Notes: generated by a model from the letters alone, not told the origin. 64,000 nucleotides of DNA from JAVBUY01 sp031552735 (GCA_031552735.1 JAVBMF010000003.1:16471-80470); one strand, 5' to 3'; counted from the first letter of the stretch, positions 15,419 through 25,849 are shown. A program made the numbers and translations.

Positions 15419-17025
15419 CACTTGTTGATGTCCACGTACTCAAACAATACATGCCCCTGCACATTCTTGATCATGCCCGACACATACGGCTTGGCCAGGA
15501 AATCGTCGGCGATGCCATACATCGGGATGGCGGGCATCTGGTCGGCCAGATACTTCTCGGCCTCGATCATCATCGCCTCGCGCTTGGCGGGATCCATCTC
15601 CACCGCGCACTTGTCGATCATCTCGTCATAGACCGGATCGTCCCAGCGGTTCTCATAGGCGTTCGAGCCGGTGCGGAAGATGAACAGGTTGGCGAGCGGA
15701 TCGGCGTAGTTGGCGGTAAAGCCGTTCTTGTCCACGTCAAACTTGCCCGCGTCCAGCTCATCCCAGAACACGCCGGATTCCAGCGTGGTGATGGTGCTCT
15801 CGATGCCCAGCGTCTGCTTCCACATGGCCTGCATGGCCTGCGCCCAGTCCTTGTTGACTTGGCTGGCGGAGACCACCAGCTCCACCGGCGGGAAGGTGGA
15901 CAGATCGGTGAATCCGGCCTCGGCAAGCAGCGCCTTGGCCTTCTCGACATCCATCGCGAACATGTCGCCCGCCACCTCGCGATAGGCCTTGCTCGGATCG
16001 GTGATGGAGCGCTGCGCCCACGGCACAAAGCCCATCGCCGACTGATCCATGCTCTTCAAGATGCGATCCACGATGAGCTGACGGTCAATGACCATACTCA
16101 GCGCCTGGCGCACGCGCTTGTCGGTAAAGGGCGCCTTCTCGCAGTTGAAATCGCAGTACGTCAGACCAACGCGCTGCATCACGTTGTATTCCGGCGTGTC
16201 CTTATACTTGGCGATCGCTTCGGGATTCAGCGTGTCGGCCACGTCGATTTCGCCGTTTTCATAGGCGACCAGCTCGGTTTCCATCGCCTCGATGATCACG
16301 ATGTCGATCGCGTCCAGCTTCACCTGGTCGGCGAACACATAGTTGGGGTTCTTCACGATGGACAGGCGCTCCTTGAGCTTGTATTCCTTCATCATGAACG
16401 GGCCGCAGGACACATAGGTCGCCGGGTCCATGGTCCACGGCTTGTCGGCGGTGGAGGCATCCACCACAGCCTGCTTGACCGGCATGAAGCCGGTGCCCGC
16501 CAGCAGCGTCATAAACCACGGGGTCGGCGCTTCCAGCGTCAGGATCAGCGTGGTGTCGTCGGGCGCGGAGATGCCCACTTCCTCGACCGCCACTTCCCCG
16601 GCGTTGTAGGCTTTGGCGTTCTTGATGTTGAACAGGTCCTTGGCCGCCTTGGAGGCCAGGTCCTTGTTCAGCGTGTGCTTGTAGGTGTAGTCAAAGTCCT
16701 TGGCGGTCAGCGGCGAGCCATCCGACCACTTCAGGTCTTTGCGCAGCGTGAAGGTGTAGGTCAGGCCATCCTCGGAGACCTGCACGCCTTCGGCCAGGCA
16801 AGGCTCCATCGTGACGCCGTCGGCGGCCACGCGGTACAGGCCGGAGAACATTTGCTTGATGGCATACGACGCGTAGGAGTACGAGTTCATCGTCGGATCC
16901 AGCGTCTGCGGATCTTGCGGCAGCGGATAGATCAGTTTCTTCTCGCCTTCCGCCAGCACGCCGGTCATGGACAGCATGCCCAGCGTCAACACCAGCGCCA
17001 GTACCAGAGCCAGGGTCTTTTTCAT
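15418..17025 (-). CDS. Peptide ABC transporter substrate-binding protein (family 5, OppA/DppE-like)
   Basis: 535 residues from ATG 17025, 7 bases after GGAGGGG. The signal peptide is MKKTLALVL... ending near GVLA-EGEKK. There is no lipobox Cys, which is unusual for a Gram-positive binding protein. The SBP_bac_5 pattern is clear: YPLPQDPQTLDP, the TYTFTLRKDLKWSDG strand pair and ALSMVIDRQ. It is divergent from the permease operon, so it should deliver oligopeptides or muropeptides to it. A Cys-less leader could mean release or another tethering mode. Confidence 0.92.
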   Translation of the reverse strand: MKKTLALVLALVLTLGMLSMTGVLAEGEKKLIYPLPQDPQTLDPTMNSYSYASYAIKQMFSGLYRVAADGVTMEPCLAEGVQVSEDGLTYTFTLRKDLKWSDGSPLTAKDFDYTYKHTLNKDLASKAAKDLFNIKNAKAYNAGEVAVEEVGISAPDDTTLILTLEAPTPWFMTLLAGTGFMPVKQAVVDASTADKPWTMDPATYVSCGPFMMKEYKLKERLSIVKNPNYVFADQVKLDAIDIVIIEAMETELVAYENGEIDVADTLNPEAIAKYKDTPEYNVMQRVGLTYCDFNCEKAPFTDKRVRQALSMVIDRQLIVDRILKSMDQSAMGFVPWAQRSITDPSKAYREVAGDMFAMDVEKAKALLAEAGFTDLSTFPPVELVVSASQVNKDWAQAMQAMWKQTLGIESTITTLESGVFWDELDAGKFDVDKNGFTANYADPLANLFIFRTGSNAYENRWDDPVYDEMIDKCAVEMDPAKREAMMIEAEKYLADQMPAIPMYGIADDFLAKPYVSGMIKNVQGHVLFEYVDINK

Positions 17026-17108
17026 ATCGATCCCCTCCAACTTCTTTGTATACACCGACAGCATGCGGAATGAAAGTTCTTGATCCGCAAGCTGCAAAAG
17101 TTGCCTTG

Positions 17109-17137
17109 ATGATAGCAGAAAACCGCGTCAAAGTCAA
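17109..17137 (-). promoter_or_regulatory. Promoter of the binding-protein gene
   Basis: On minus: TTGACT (17132-17137), 17 bases, TATCAT (17109-17114), about 85 bases before the start. It lies back-to-back with the permease promoter, so one regulator could control both. Confidence 0.6.
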
Positions 17138-17186
17138 ACCGCTTTGCTTGCGAATCTCGTGTTTCTCTCAAAATCGACAAAACGCC

Positions 17187-17215
17187 TTGCGCATTGCGCG
17201 CCACGCTGGTATGAT
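17187..17215 (+). promoter_or_regulatory. Promoter of the dpp-like operon
   Basis: TTGCGC (17187-17192), 17 bases, TATGAT (17210-17215), about 44 bases before the first permease start. Confidence 0.5.
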
Positions 17216-17258
17216 AATAGAACCTGTCCAAAAGACCGCCGTCAAAGGAGGCATGCCC

Positions 17259-18185
17259 GTGGCCAAGTATATTATGAAGCGCCTGCTGGCAGGCCTGATC
17301 ACCATATTCGTGCTGGTCACCATCACGTTTTTTCTGATGCACGCCATCCCCGGCAGCCCCTTTAATTCGGAAGATATGAAGGAGCTGCCGCGCGCGGCCA
17401 TCGAGATGCTCAACGCGCGCTACGGGCTGGATCAGCCGGTGTGGAAGCAGTATCTGATGTATCTGAACGACCTAGCGCACGGCAATTTTGGCACATCATA
17501 TGTGCGTACCGACGTGACGGTGAATATGCTCATCGGCACCGGTTTTCCCGTGTCGGCTAAGGTGGGTGCGCTGGCCATTCTCGCATCGCTGGCCATCGGC
17601 ATCCCGCTGGGCGTGGTGTCGGCGGTCAAGCGCCGCAAGTGGCCAGACTACGCCGCCATGACGTTTGCCACCATCGGCATCTCCGCCCCGGCGTTTGTGA
17701 TCTCGGTGCTGCTGCTCTTTCTGTTTTCCATGACGCTCAAGTGGCTGCCCTCCTTTGGCCTGACGAGCTGGAAGCACTACATCCTGCCGGTGGCCTGTCT
17801 GGCGTTTCACCCCATCGCATACATCGCGCGCCAGGTGCGCTCGTCGATGCTCGACGCGTTGCAGCAGGACTACCTGCGCACCGCCCGCGCAAAGGGCGTA
17901 CCGGAGTGGCAGGTGATCTGGAAGCACGCGCTGAAGAACTCTATCCTGCCGGTGGTCACGTACTTGGGCCCGCTGGTGGCGGCGCTGCTCACCGGCAGTT
18001 TTATCGTCGAGCGGCTGTTCGCGGTGCCGGGCATCGGCCGCGACTTTGTCTCTAGCGTCGGCAACCGCGACTATACGCTGATCATGGGCATGACCGCGTT
18101 TTTCGGCATTTTTGTCATCACCTGCAATACCATTGTGGACGTTTGCTACGCGCTGATCGACCCACGCGTGAAGATTACGGATTAG
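17259..18185 (+). CDS. dppB: Peptide ABC transporter permease B
   Basis: About 308 residues with six membrane helices. GTG 17259 sits 7 bases behind AAAGGAGG; the ATG two codons earlier is almost on the ribosome site. It has the OppB/DppB-type N-terminus (YIMKRLLAGLITIFVLVTIT, MHAIPGSPF) and the cytoplasmic EAA-like loop DYLRTARAKGVPEWQVIWKH that docks on the ATPases. First gene of the eight-gene salvage operon. Confidence 0.93.
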   Translation: MAKYIMKRLLAGLITIFVLVTITFFLMHAIPGSPFNSEDMKELPRAAIEMLNARYGLDQPVWKQYLMYLNDLAHGNFGTSYVRTDVTVNMLIGTGFPVSAKVGALAILASLAIGIPLGVVSAVKRRKWPDYAAMTFATIGISAPAFVISVLLLFLFSMTLKWLPSFGLTSWKHYILPVACLAFHPIAYIARQVRSSMLDALQQDYLRTARAKGVPEWQVIWKHALKNSILPVVTYLGPLVAALLTGSFIVERLFAVPGIGRDFVSSVGNRDYTLIMGMTAFFGIFVITCNTIVDVCYALIDPRVKITD

Positions 18186-18197
18186 GGAGGCGGGGTT

Positions 18198-19136
18198 ATG
18201 CACATCGACAATCAGGCGTACCAAGCCCTGCCGCCCGAGCTGTTCAGCCCGCTGGGCGACGGCGCGCGGGAGAACGAAACCATCGCGCGGCCCTCGACCA
18301 CCTATTGGCAGGACGTGTGGTATCGGTTCCGGCGCGACCCGATGGCGATGATCGGGCTGGTCATTCTTGTCATTATCACCATCGCCGCGATCATCGGCCC
18401 CATGCTTTCGCCCTATGCCTATGACCAAACCGACTTTTTCGGCGGCGACATGGGCCCTTCCGCACAGCACTGGTTCGGCACCGACAAGCTGGGGCGCGAT
18501 ATCTTCGTGCGCGTGCTCTATGGCGCGCGCATCAGCCTGACGGTCGGGTTTGTGGCAGCGGTCATCAACCTGATCATCGGCGTGCTGTATGGCGGGCTGT
18601 CCGGCTACATTGGCCGTCGGCTGGACATGCTGCTCATGCGCATTGTGGATATCCTCATCGGTCTGCCATCGCTTCTATATATAATCCTGATCATGATGGT
18701 GCTGGGCTCGACCATCCAGTCCATTGTGCTGGCGCTGTGCATCACCTCGTGGATCGGCACGGCGCGCGTGGTGCGCAGCCAAGTGATGACGCTCAAGTCC
18801 TCGGAATACGCACTGGCGGCGCGGCTGGCCGGCGTCGGCAATTTTGACATCCTGTTGCGGCATCTCATCCCCAACTGCATGGGCCCGATCATCGTCTCCA
18901 CCGCGTTTCTCATCCCCTCGGCGATCTTCTCCGAGGCGTTTCTGGCGTTCCTGGGCATTGGCATTCAGGTGCCGATGGCCAGCTGGGGCACGCTGGCCAA
19001 CGAGGCCATCCCCACGCTGTCCAGCCGCCCCTACCAGATGCTCTTTCCGGTGCTGGCGATCTGCCTGACCATGTTTGCGCTCAACTTCATCGGCGACGGC
19101 CTGCGCGACGCGCTGGACCCGCGCCTCAAAAAATAG
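18198..19136 (+). CDS. dppC: Peptide ABC transporter permease C
   Basis: 312 residues, GGAGG before ATG. A soluble N-terminal extension of about 45 residues precedes the OppC_N helix (DPMAMIGLVILVIITIAAII). The motifs HWFGTDKLGRDIFVRVLYGA and the EAA loop (ALAARLAGVGNFDILLRH) follow. It pairs with DppB to form the channel. Thirteen bases separate it from dppB. Confidence 0.93.
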   Translation: MHIDNQAYQALPPELFSPLGDGARENETIARPSTTYWQDVWYRFRRDPMAMIGLVILVIITIAAIIGPMLSPYAYDQTDFFGGDMGPSAQHWFGTDKLGRDIFVRVLYGARISLTVGFVAAVINLIIGVLYGGLSGYIGRRLDMLLMRIVDILIGLPSLLYIILIMMVLGSTIQSIVLALCITSWIGTARVVRSQVMTLKSSEYALAARLAGVGNFDILLRHLIPNCMGPIIVSTAFLIPSAIFSEAFLAFLGIGIQVPMASWGTLANEAIPTLSSRPYQMLFPVLAICLTMFALNFIGDGLRDALDPRLKK

Positions 19137-19164
19137 AGCCAGTTGCTCTCAGGAGGCGTTTTCG

Positions 19165-20157
<993 letters not shown>

Positions 20158-20158
20158 C

Positions 20159-21151
20159 ATGGCCGACATCCAACGCCCCCTCGTGGAAGCAATCCACCTG
20201 AAAAAGTATTTCCCGGTGGATCAGCCGTTTTTCGGCAAGCCGAAGCATATGCTCAAAGCGGTCGATGATTTCAGCCTGTCCATTGCGCCGGGGGAAACCT
20301 TTGGCCTGGTCGGCGAATCCGGCTGCGGAAAAACCACCGTGGGCCGCACGCTGGTGCGGCTGTATGCGCCCACCGACGGGCAGGTGCGCTATGACGGGCA
20401 GGACATCACCGCCCTAAGCGACAAAGCACTGCTGCCCTTTCGGCGCAAGGCGCAGATGATCTTCCAAGACCCCTACGCGTCGCTGGACCCGCGCATGACG
20501 GTGGGCACCATTGTGTCCGAGCCACTGCGCGCGCAGAACCTGTATCCCGGCAAGCAGCGCGACGCGCGCGTGCGTGAACTGCTCGATCTGGTGGGCTTAA
20601 AGCCCGACCACATCAACCGCTACCCTCACGAATTTTCCGGCGGGCAGCGCCAGCGCATCGGTCTGGCGCGCGCGCTGGCCAACAATCCCGAGTTCATCGT
20701 CTGCGACGAACCGATCTCCGCGCTGGATGTGTCGATTCAGGCGCAGGTGGTCAATATGCTCGAATCCTTGCAGGCGCAGTTTGGCTTGACCTATCTGTTC
20801 GTCTCGCACGACCTATCGATGGTGCGCCATATCTCGCACCGTGTCGGCGTGATGTATCTGGGCGCGCTGGTCGAGGTAGCGCCGGTCGCCACGCTGTATA
20901 CACGCATGCAGCATCCCTACACCAAGGCGCTATTATCCGCCGCGCCAATCGCCGACCCGGACAAAGCCGAGCAGACGCACCGCATTCTGCTCAAGGGCGA
21001 CGTCCCCACGCCCATCGACCCGCCCGCCGGATGTCTGTTCCGTAGCCGCTGCCCCATTGCCGACGCGCGCTGCGCCGAGCAGCGTCCCGCGCTGACTGAT
21101 CTGGGCGGCGGGCACTTCTGCGCCTGCCACCGCATGACCGACAAACTGTAA
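20159..21151 (+). CDS. dppF: Peptide ABC transporter ATPase F
   Basis: 330 residues. GGGAGG precedes ATG 20159, one base after the dppD stop. Walker A GESGCGKT, signature FSGGQRQR, Walker B FIVCDEPISALD and the oligo_HPY tail with CRSRCPIAD are present. Its N-terminus (HLKKYFPVDQP) is typical of OppF. With DppD it forms the heterodimeric motor. Confidence 0.94.
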   Translation: MADIQRPLVEAIHLKKYFPVDQPFFGKPKHMLKAVDDFSLSIAPGETFGLVGESGCGKTTVGRTLVRLYAPTDGQVRYDGQDITALSDKALLPFRRKAQMIFQDPYASLDPRMTVGTIVSEPLRAQNLYPGKQRDARVRELLDLVGLKPDHINRYPHEFSGGQRQRIGLARALANNPEFIVCDEPISALDVSIQAQVVNMLESLQAQFGLTYLFVSHDLSMVRHISHRVGVMYLGALVEVAPVATLYTRMQHPYTKALLSAAPIADPDKAEQTHRILLKGDVPTPIDPPAGCLFRSRCPIADARCAEQRPALTDLGGGHFCACHRMTDKL

Positions 21152-21161
21152 GAGGTGCGCT

Positions 21162-22310
21162 ATGTCCGCCTTTCCCAAACGCACATGGATTGAAATTGAC
21201 TTGGACGCGCTGGCCGCCAACTATCGCACGGCGTGCGCGCTGGCAGCGCCTTGCGCGCGCGTCATCCCGGTGCTCAAGGCCAACGCGTACGGCCATGGCG
21301 CGGTGCGCGTGGCGCAGCGTCTGGCGCGCGAGGGCGCGGACTTCTTCGCGGTATCGTCGGTGCGCGAAGGCTTGCAGCTGCGGCGCACAGGCATTTCTGG
21401 CACCATTTTGGTGATGAGCATTGCCGAGGACGCGCTGATACGGGACGCGCTCGCCGCCAAGCTTACGTTAACGATCGGTGATGAGCGCGACGCGGAAGCC
21501 ATTGCGCGGGTCGCCGAATCGCTGGGCGAACCGGCCGATGTGCACCTGAAAATCGACTGCGGCTTTCATCGACTGGGCTTGCCGGTGTCCGCGCCCGACA
21601 CGCCGGACCGCGTCGCCGCGATGTTCGTCAAGCCCTACCTGCTCATGCAGGGCATCTTTTCGCATCTGTCGCTGCGCAGCGCGCGGGACGACGACGCGCA
21701 AGCGGCCAGCCTGCATGCGCTGATGAAAACCCTGCAAGAGCTGCGCTGCGCCCCGCCGATGCTGCACCTGGTCGACAGCATCGGGCTGGTGCGCTATCCG
21801 GCGTACCGCCACGACGCCGCGAGGGTCGGCGCACTGCTCTATGGTCAGCGCCCGGCAAAAAGCGAGGGCTTGCCCTTTACGCTTTTGCCCACGCTGGCTT
21901 TGAAAACCACGATTGCCCGCGTGCACACCGCCGATGCGGGCGACTGCATTGGCTACGATGAGGGGCATCCGCTTGCCCGGCGTACGCGCGTGGCCACCCT
22001 GCAAGTCGGCTATGGCGACGGCTACCCGCGCGCGATGGGCGGAACCGCCGAGGGTTCGGTGCGCGGACTGCGCGCGCGCGTGCTCGGGCTGGTCTGCATG
22101 GATCAAATCATGGTCGATGTCACCGACATCCCGGACGCGGCGGTCGGCGACGAGGTGACGCTGCTGGGCGGCGACATCTCGCTGGACCAGTATGCCGCCT
22201 GGGCGGGCACCAACCGCAACGAGGCACTGGCGCGGTTGTCCGCGCGCCCGCTGCGCGTGTATCTGGAGCAAGGCCGCGTCGCCTTCTGGGATGACGCGCT
22301 GCTTTCGTAG
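21162..22310 (+). CDS. alr: Alanine racemase
   Basis: 382 residues, usual length. The PLP Lys is in VLKANAYGHG (about 39), and the second-base Tyr region is VGYGDGYPR. LGLVCMDQIMVDVTD is the family C-terminal block. It interconverts L- and D-alanine. Its place inside a peptide-import operon with D-peptide hydrolases suggests catabolism of D-Ala from wall peptides, although it may also be the biosynthetic enzyme. An AGAGG site lies before the ATG. Confidence 0.94.
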   Translation: MSAFPKRTWIEIDLDALAANYRTACALAAPCARVIPVLKANAYGHGAVRVAQRLAREGADFFAVSSVREGLQLRRTGISGTILVMSIAEDALIRDALAAKLTLTIGDERDAEAIARVAESLGEPADVHLKIDCGFHRLGLPVSAPDTPDRVAAMFVKPYLLMQGIFSHLSLRSARDDDAQAASLHALMKTLQELRCAPPMLHLVDSIGLVRYPAYRHDAARVGALLYGQRPAKSEGLPFTLLPTLALKTTIARVHTADAGDCIGYDEGHPLARRTRVATLQVGYGDGYPRAMGGTAEGSVRGLRARVLGLVCMDQIMVDVTDIPDAAVGDEVTLLGGDISLDQYAAWAGTNRNEALARLSARPLRVYLEQGRVAFWDDALLS

Positions 22311-22322
22311 AGGGAGAGAACG

Positions 22323-23510
22323 ATGCAAGAAACCCTTCGCCAATTCTCCGCCGAGGCGACCGCGATGGCCGATTGGGTCACCGCGCATCGCCGCGCGCTG
22401 CACCAGATCCCCGAACTGTCTGGGCAGGAACGCGAGACGCAGGCGTACATCCTGCGCGCGCTGACCGGGCTGGGCATCCCCTGCCAGACGTATCCCGATC
22501 TGTGCGCGGTGGTCGGCATCATCGAGGGCGCGCACCCTGGCCCCACCGTCGCGCTGCGCGCCGACATGGACGCACTGCCCATCGACGAGCCGGAGGGCGC
22601 GCCGCATCGCTCCTGCCACCCGGGCGTGATGCACGCCTGCGGGCACGACGCGCACATGGCCATCCAGCTTGGCGCCGCCAAGCTGCTGATGGCGTGCAGA
22701 GGCGAGATGCACGGCAACATCAAGCTGTTCTTTGAGCACGCGGAGGAGACCACCGGCGGCGCGCGCGAGATGATCGCCGCGGGCTGCATGGCGTCTCCGC
22801 GTGTGGACGCGATACTGGGCCTGCACATGTGCCCCCAACTGCCCGCCGGAGTGTTTCGCACGCGCGCGGGCGCGGTCAGCGGCTCCAGCGATGATGTGCA
22901 TATCACGCTGACCGGCCGCACCGGCCATGGCGCGTACCCCGAGCGCAGCATCGACGCCATCGTCATCGCCGCACAGGTGATCGCCGCGCTGCAAACTGTG
23001 GTCAGCCGCAATTTGTCGCCGTTCGACGCCGCCGCATTGTCCATCGGCGTTATACAGGGTGGCACGCTGTCCAATGTGGTGTGCGACAAAGTGACCCTGC
23101 AAGGCACCCTGCGCACATTGACGCCCGAGGCGCGCGACCTGGCCAAACGGCGCATCACCGAGATTGTCGCCCACACCGCCGCCGCGATGGGCGGCGAGGG
23201 CGCGGCGGAACTCACCGGCAGCTATGGCGCGGTGGTCAATGACCCGGCGCTGACCGAAGCAGCGCTGGCCGTCGCCACCGAGGCACTGGGCGCGGACCGC
23301 ATCGCGCCGCCCATTGCGCCCAGTCTGGGTGTAGAGAGCTTTAATTTTTTCGTGCAGGATACGCCAGGCGTATACTACGACATGGGCTGTGGCGTCGGCG
23401 CGCCGCTGCACGCCAAGGATTTCTGTGTGGACGAAGCTTGCCTGCCGGTCGCCGTGCTGACGCAGTGCGCCGTCGCGTGGGCGTTCCTATCGCAATTGAA
23501 GGAGCAATAA
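22323..23510 (+). CDS. M20 family amidohydrolase/aminoacylase
   Basis: 395 residues, M20D type (hippurate hydrolase/N-acyl-amino-acid amidohydrolase). Metal and catalytic motifs are LRADMDALPIDE, HACGHDAHM, EHAEETTGGAREM and the C-terminal His region GAPLHAKDF. The dimerisation insert begins near GRTGHGAYPERS. Members remove acyl groups or split dipeptides. In this operon an N-acyl amino acid or dipeptide from the wall is the likely substrate, by inference from neighbours. Confidence 0.9.
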   Translation: MQETLRQFSAEATAMADWVTAHRRALHQIPELSGQERETQAYILRALTGLGIPCQTYPDLCAVVGIIEGAHPGPTVALRADMDALPIDEPEGAPHRSCHPGVMHACGHDAHMAIQLGAAKLLMACRGEMHGNIKLFFEHAEETTGGAREMIAAGCMASPRVDAILGLHMCPQLPAGVFRTRAGAVSGSSDDVHITLTGRTGHGAYPERSIDAIVIAAQVIAALQTVVSRNLSPFDAAALSIGVIQGGTLSNVVCDKVTLQGTLRTLTPEARDLAKRRITEIVAHTAAAMGGEGAAELTGSYGAVVNDPALTEAALAVATEALGADRIAPPIAPSLGVESFNFFVQDTPGVYYDMGCGVGAPLHAKDFCVDEACLPVAVLTQCAVAWAFLSQLKEQ

Positions 23511-23511
23511 T

Positions 23512-24312
23512 ATGAAGAAGATTTTTGTTTCCGCCGACATTGAGGGCACTTGCGGCATCGCGCACTGGGACGAAACCCAGATTGGCAAGCCGGGGTACGA
23601 ATCCTTTGCGCAGCAAATGACGCGCGAGGTTGCCGCCGCGTGCGAGGGCGCGGAGGCGGGCGGCGCAGCCGATGTATTGGTCAAGGACGCGCATGACTCC
23701 GCGCGCAACATCGACCCACGGCAGCTTCCCCGCGTCGCGCGCATCTTCCGTGGCTGGGGACGCGACCCGTACTGCATGATGTCCGGCATCGACGACAGTT
23801 TTTCCGGCGCGATGTTCACCGGCTACCACTCCGCCGCCAACACCGACGGCAATCCGCTGTCGCACACCATGAACACCGACCTGCTGCATGTGACCATCAA
23901 CGGCGAGACCGCGTCAGAGCTGTATATCAATTGTCTGATCGCCGCGATGCACCGCGTGCCGGTGCTGCTGGTCACCGGCGACACCATGCTGTGCGATTGG
24001 GTCAAGACGAAGAATCCGAACATCTCCACCGTGCCGGTGTGCCAGGGCGTGGGCAATGGCTCTGTGTCGATCCACCCCGATGTGGCGGTAGAGCGCATCT
24101 ATGACGCCGCCCGGCAGGCGGTGGCCGATGACCCGGCGAAGTACGCTTTTCCGCTGCCTGAGCGGTTTGATCTCGCAGTCACCTATCGCCAGCACTATCT
24201 GGCGCGCCGCAATGGGTTCTATCCCGGCGCACGCCAGCTAGACGCGCGCACAATCGCTTACGTCACCGATGATTACATGGACGCACTGCGCTTCATGCTG
24301 TTTTGCTTATGA
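23512..24312 (+). CDS. dppA: D-aminopeptidase, M55 family (DppA)
   Basis: 266 residues, one base after the previous stop, with AAGGAG inside that gene's end. Zinc ligands and catalytic residues of Bacillus DppA are recognisable: SADIEG (Asp, Glu), DAHDS (His), GYHSA (His), HTMN (His) and NGETASE (Glu). The family forms a decamer that cleaves D-Ala-D-Ala and similar D-dipeptides. This gene is the strongest sign that the operon handles peptidoglycan fragments. Confidence 0.94.
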   Translation: MKKIFVSADIEGTCGIAHWDETQIGKPGYESFAQQMTREVAAACEGAEAGGAADVLVKDAHDSARNIDPRQLPRVARIFRGWGRDPYCMMSGIDDSFSGAMFTGYHSAANTDGNPLSHTMNTDLLHVTINGETASELYINCLIAAMHRVPVLLVTGDTMLCDWVKTKNPNISTVPVCQGVGNGSVSIHPDVAVERIYDAARQAVADDPAKYAFPLPERFDLAVTYRQHYLARRNGFYPGARQLDARTIAYVTDDYMDALRFMLFCL

Positions 24313-25262
24313 GTGAGATGATCAAACCGCGCGCGCTGAGACCGGGCGGAACCATTGGGCTGATTTGCCCGGCAGGCGCGATTCGTGAATCGGAATACAC
24401 GCGCGAATATTTGACCGACAAAGTGGCCGGACTGGGCTTTAGCGCGGTGATAGGCGACAGCGTCGGCGCAGTGCATGGCTACCTGTCCGGTGACGATGAC
24501 TTGCGCCTAGCAGACATCCACCGCATGTTCGCCGACCCAAACATCGACGCGGTCTGGTGCATCCGTGGCGGCTATGGCACGCCGCGCCTGCTCGACAAAA
24601 TCGACTGGGAACTGCTCCGCCAGCATCCCAAACCGCTGTTTGGCTATAGCGATATCACCGGCCTGCATCTGGCGATGCACGCGCGGGTCGGCACCCCCAC
24701 GCTGCACAGCCCGCAGCTTTGCTCGGTCGGTCTGCATCCGGAAAATGACCGGCCCTCGCGCGCGTCATTGATTGCCGCGCTGACCAGCACTGCCCCGCTG
24801 GGCACGCTGGCGCAACCAGAGGGCTGCCCGCCGATCACTTGCCTTGCTCCGGGCGTTGCCGAAGGTACCCTCATTGGCGGCAACTTGTCGCTGGTCGTCG
24901 CGCTGCTGGGCACACCGTTCTTCCCGGATATGCGCGGCAAGGTGCTGTTCCTAGAGGACGTGGGCGAAAAGACCTATGCCATCGACCGCATGCTGACGCA
25001 CCTGCGCTTGGCCGGTGTGTTTGACCAGTGCGCCGCCATCGTGCTGGGCACCTTCAGCGATTGTCCGGTGGAGCACCAGGCATTCGGCCTGTCGCTGCCC
25101 GAGATTCTGACCGAGGTAGTGGTGCCCTGCGGAAAGCCGGCGCTCTTTGGCTTGCAGGTCGGGCATGTGCGGCCCAGTCTGTCCCTGCCGATGGGCATAC
25201 GCGTGCGCGTTGATGCGGATGCCGGGACACTGACCTGTTTGGAAAGTCCATGGCAAGCGTAG
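24309..25262 (+). CDS. LD-carboxypeptidase, S66 family (LdcA/YkfA-like)
   Basis: 317 residues. ATG 24309 overlaps the dppA stop (ATGA). The nucleophile Ser lies in LFGYSDITGLH, Glu in FLEDVGEKTYAIDRML and His in VGHVRPSLSLPMG, the S66 triad. It releases the terminal D-Ala from LD-linked murein tetrapeptide. In Bacillus the homologue YkfA is encoded beside dppA-E. Last gene of the operon, followed by a terminator. Confidence 0.94.
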   Translation: MSEMIKPRALRPGGTIGLICPAGAIRESEYTREYLTDKVAGLGFSAVIGDSVGAVHGYLSGDDDLRLADIHRMFADPNIDAVWCIRGGYGTPRLLDKIDWELLRQHPKPLFGYSDITGLHLAMHARVGTPTLHSPQLCSVGLHPENDRPSRASLIAALTSTAPLGTLAQPEGCPPITCLAPGVAEGTLIGGNLSLVVALLGTPFFPDMRGKVLFLEDVGEKTYAIDRMLTHLRLAGVFDQCAAIVLGTFSDCPVEHQAFGLSLPEILTEVVVPCGKPALFGLQVGHVRPSLSLPMGIRVRVDADAGTLTCLESPWQA

Positions 25263-25270
25263 TTGGTTTT

Positions 25271-25295
25271 CCCGAGCCGCGCGGCTCGTTTTTTT
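25271..25295 (+). terminator. Rho-independent terminator of the salvage operon
   Basis: CGAGCCGC/GCGGCTCG (25273-25288) followed by a run of seven T. Confidence 0.88.
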
Positions 25296-25298
25296 GCA

Positions 25299-25327
25299 TT
25301 GATTCTTTTGTGCCGATCTGATAGAAT
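25299..25327 (+). promoter_or_regulatory. Promoter of ogt
   Basis: TTGATT (25299-25304), 17 bases, TAGAAT (25322-25327), immediately after the operon terminator. Confidence 0.5.
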
Positions 25328-25361
25328 AAGCGCATCATCGTGTGCCGAGGAGGGCCTATTC

Positions 25362-25835
25362 TTGTTATGCTGTTTTATGGACACACCGCTGGGGGTGGTG
25401 CTGGCCGCCAGCGAGCAGGGCGCGCTGACCGGGCTGTGGTTCGCTGGGCAAAAGTACTTTCCCGAAGGGGTTAGTACCTGGCAAAGCGCGCCGCAAACAC
25501 CAGTTTTTTTGCAGACCAAGGAGTTTTTGCAGGCCTACTTTGCGGGCAAGCGTCCGGTGATGGACATTCTGCTAAAGCCAAAGGGCACGGTGTTCCAACA
25601 GCGCGTGTGGGATGCGCTGCGTGAGATCCCCTACGGACAAACCATCACCTATGGCGCGTTGGCCAAGGTGTGCGACTGCAACGCCGCCTTGGCGGTGGGC
25701 GGCGCGGTTGGGCATAATCCCATCAGCATCCTCATTCCCTGCCATCGCGTGGTGGGCTGGGATGGCGATCTGACCGGCTATGCGGGTGGTCTGGATCGCA
25801 AGGAGGCCCTTTTGCATCTCGAAGGCGTCTTATAG
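25362..25835 (+). CDS. ogt: Methylated-DNA-[protein]-cysteine S-methyltransferase
   Basis: About 157 residues. TTG 25362 has AGGAGGG seven bases upstream; ATG 25377 is the alternative. The C-terminal DNA-binding domain contains VWDALREIPYGQTITYG and the active-site block IPCHRVVG (Cys at about 126), with GYAGGLDRKEALL after it. It moves alkyl groups from O6-alkylguanine to its own Cys. The N-terminal domain is short, as in the Ogt type, with no Ada regulatory part. Confidence 0.93.
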   Translation: MLCCFMDTPLGVVLAASEQGALTGLWFAGQKYFPEGVSTWQSAPQTPVFLQTKEFLQAYFAGKRPVMDILLKPKGTVFQQRVWDALREIPYGQTITYGALAKVCDCNAALAVGGAVGHNPISILIPCHRVVGWDGDLTGYAGGLDRKEALLHLEGVL

Positions 25836-25849
25836 AACAATTTCCATCG

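Noticed and set aside
15415..17073. Plus-strand open frame of 552 codons
   Set aside because: Antisense shadow of the peptide-binding protein, with no ribosome site or recognisable domain.
17222..17245. Fragment CTGTCCAAAAG before dppB resembling the arm of the 27-kb repeats
   Set aside because: The match is 11 bases, with no core or opposing arm; treated as chance.
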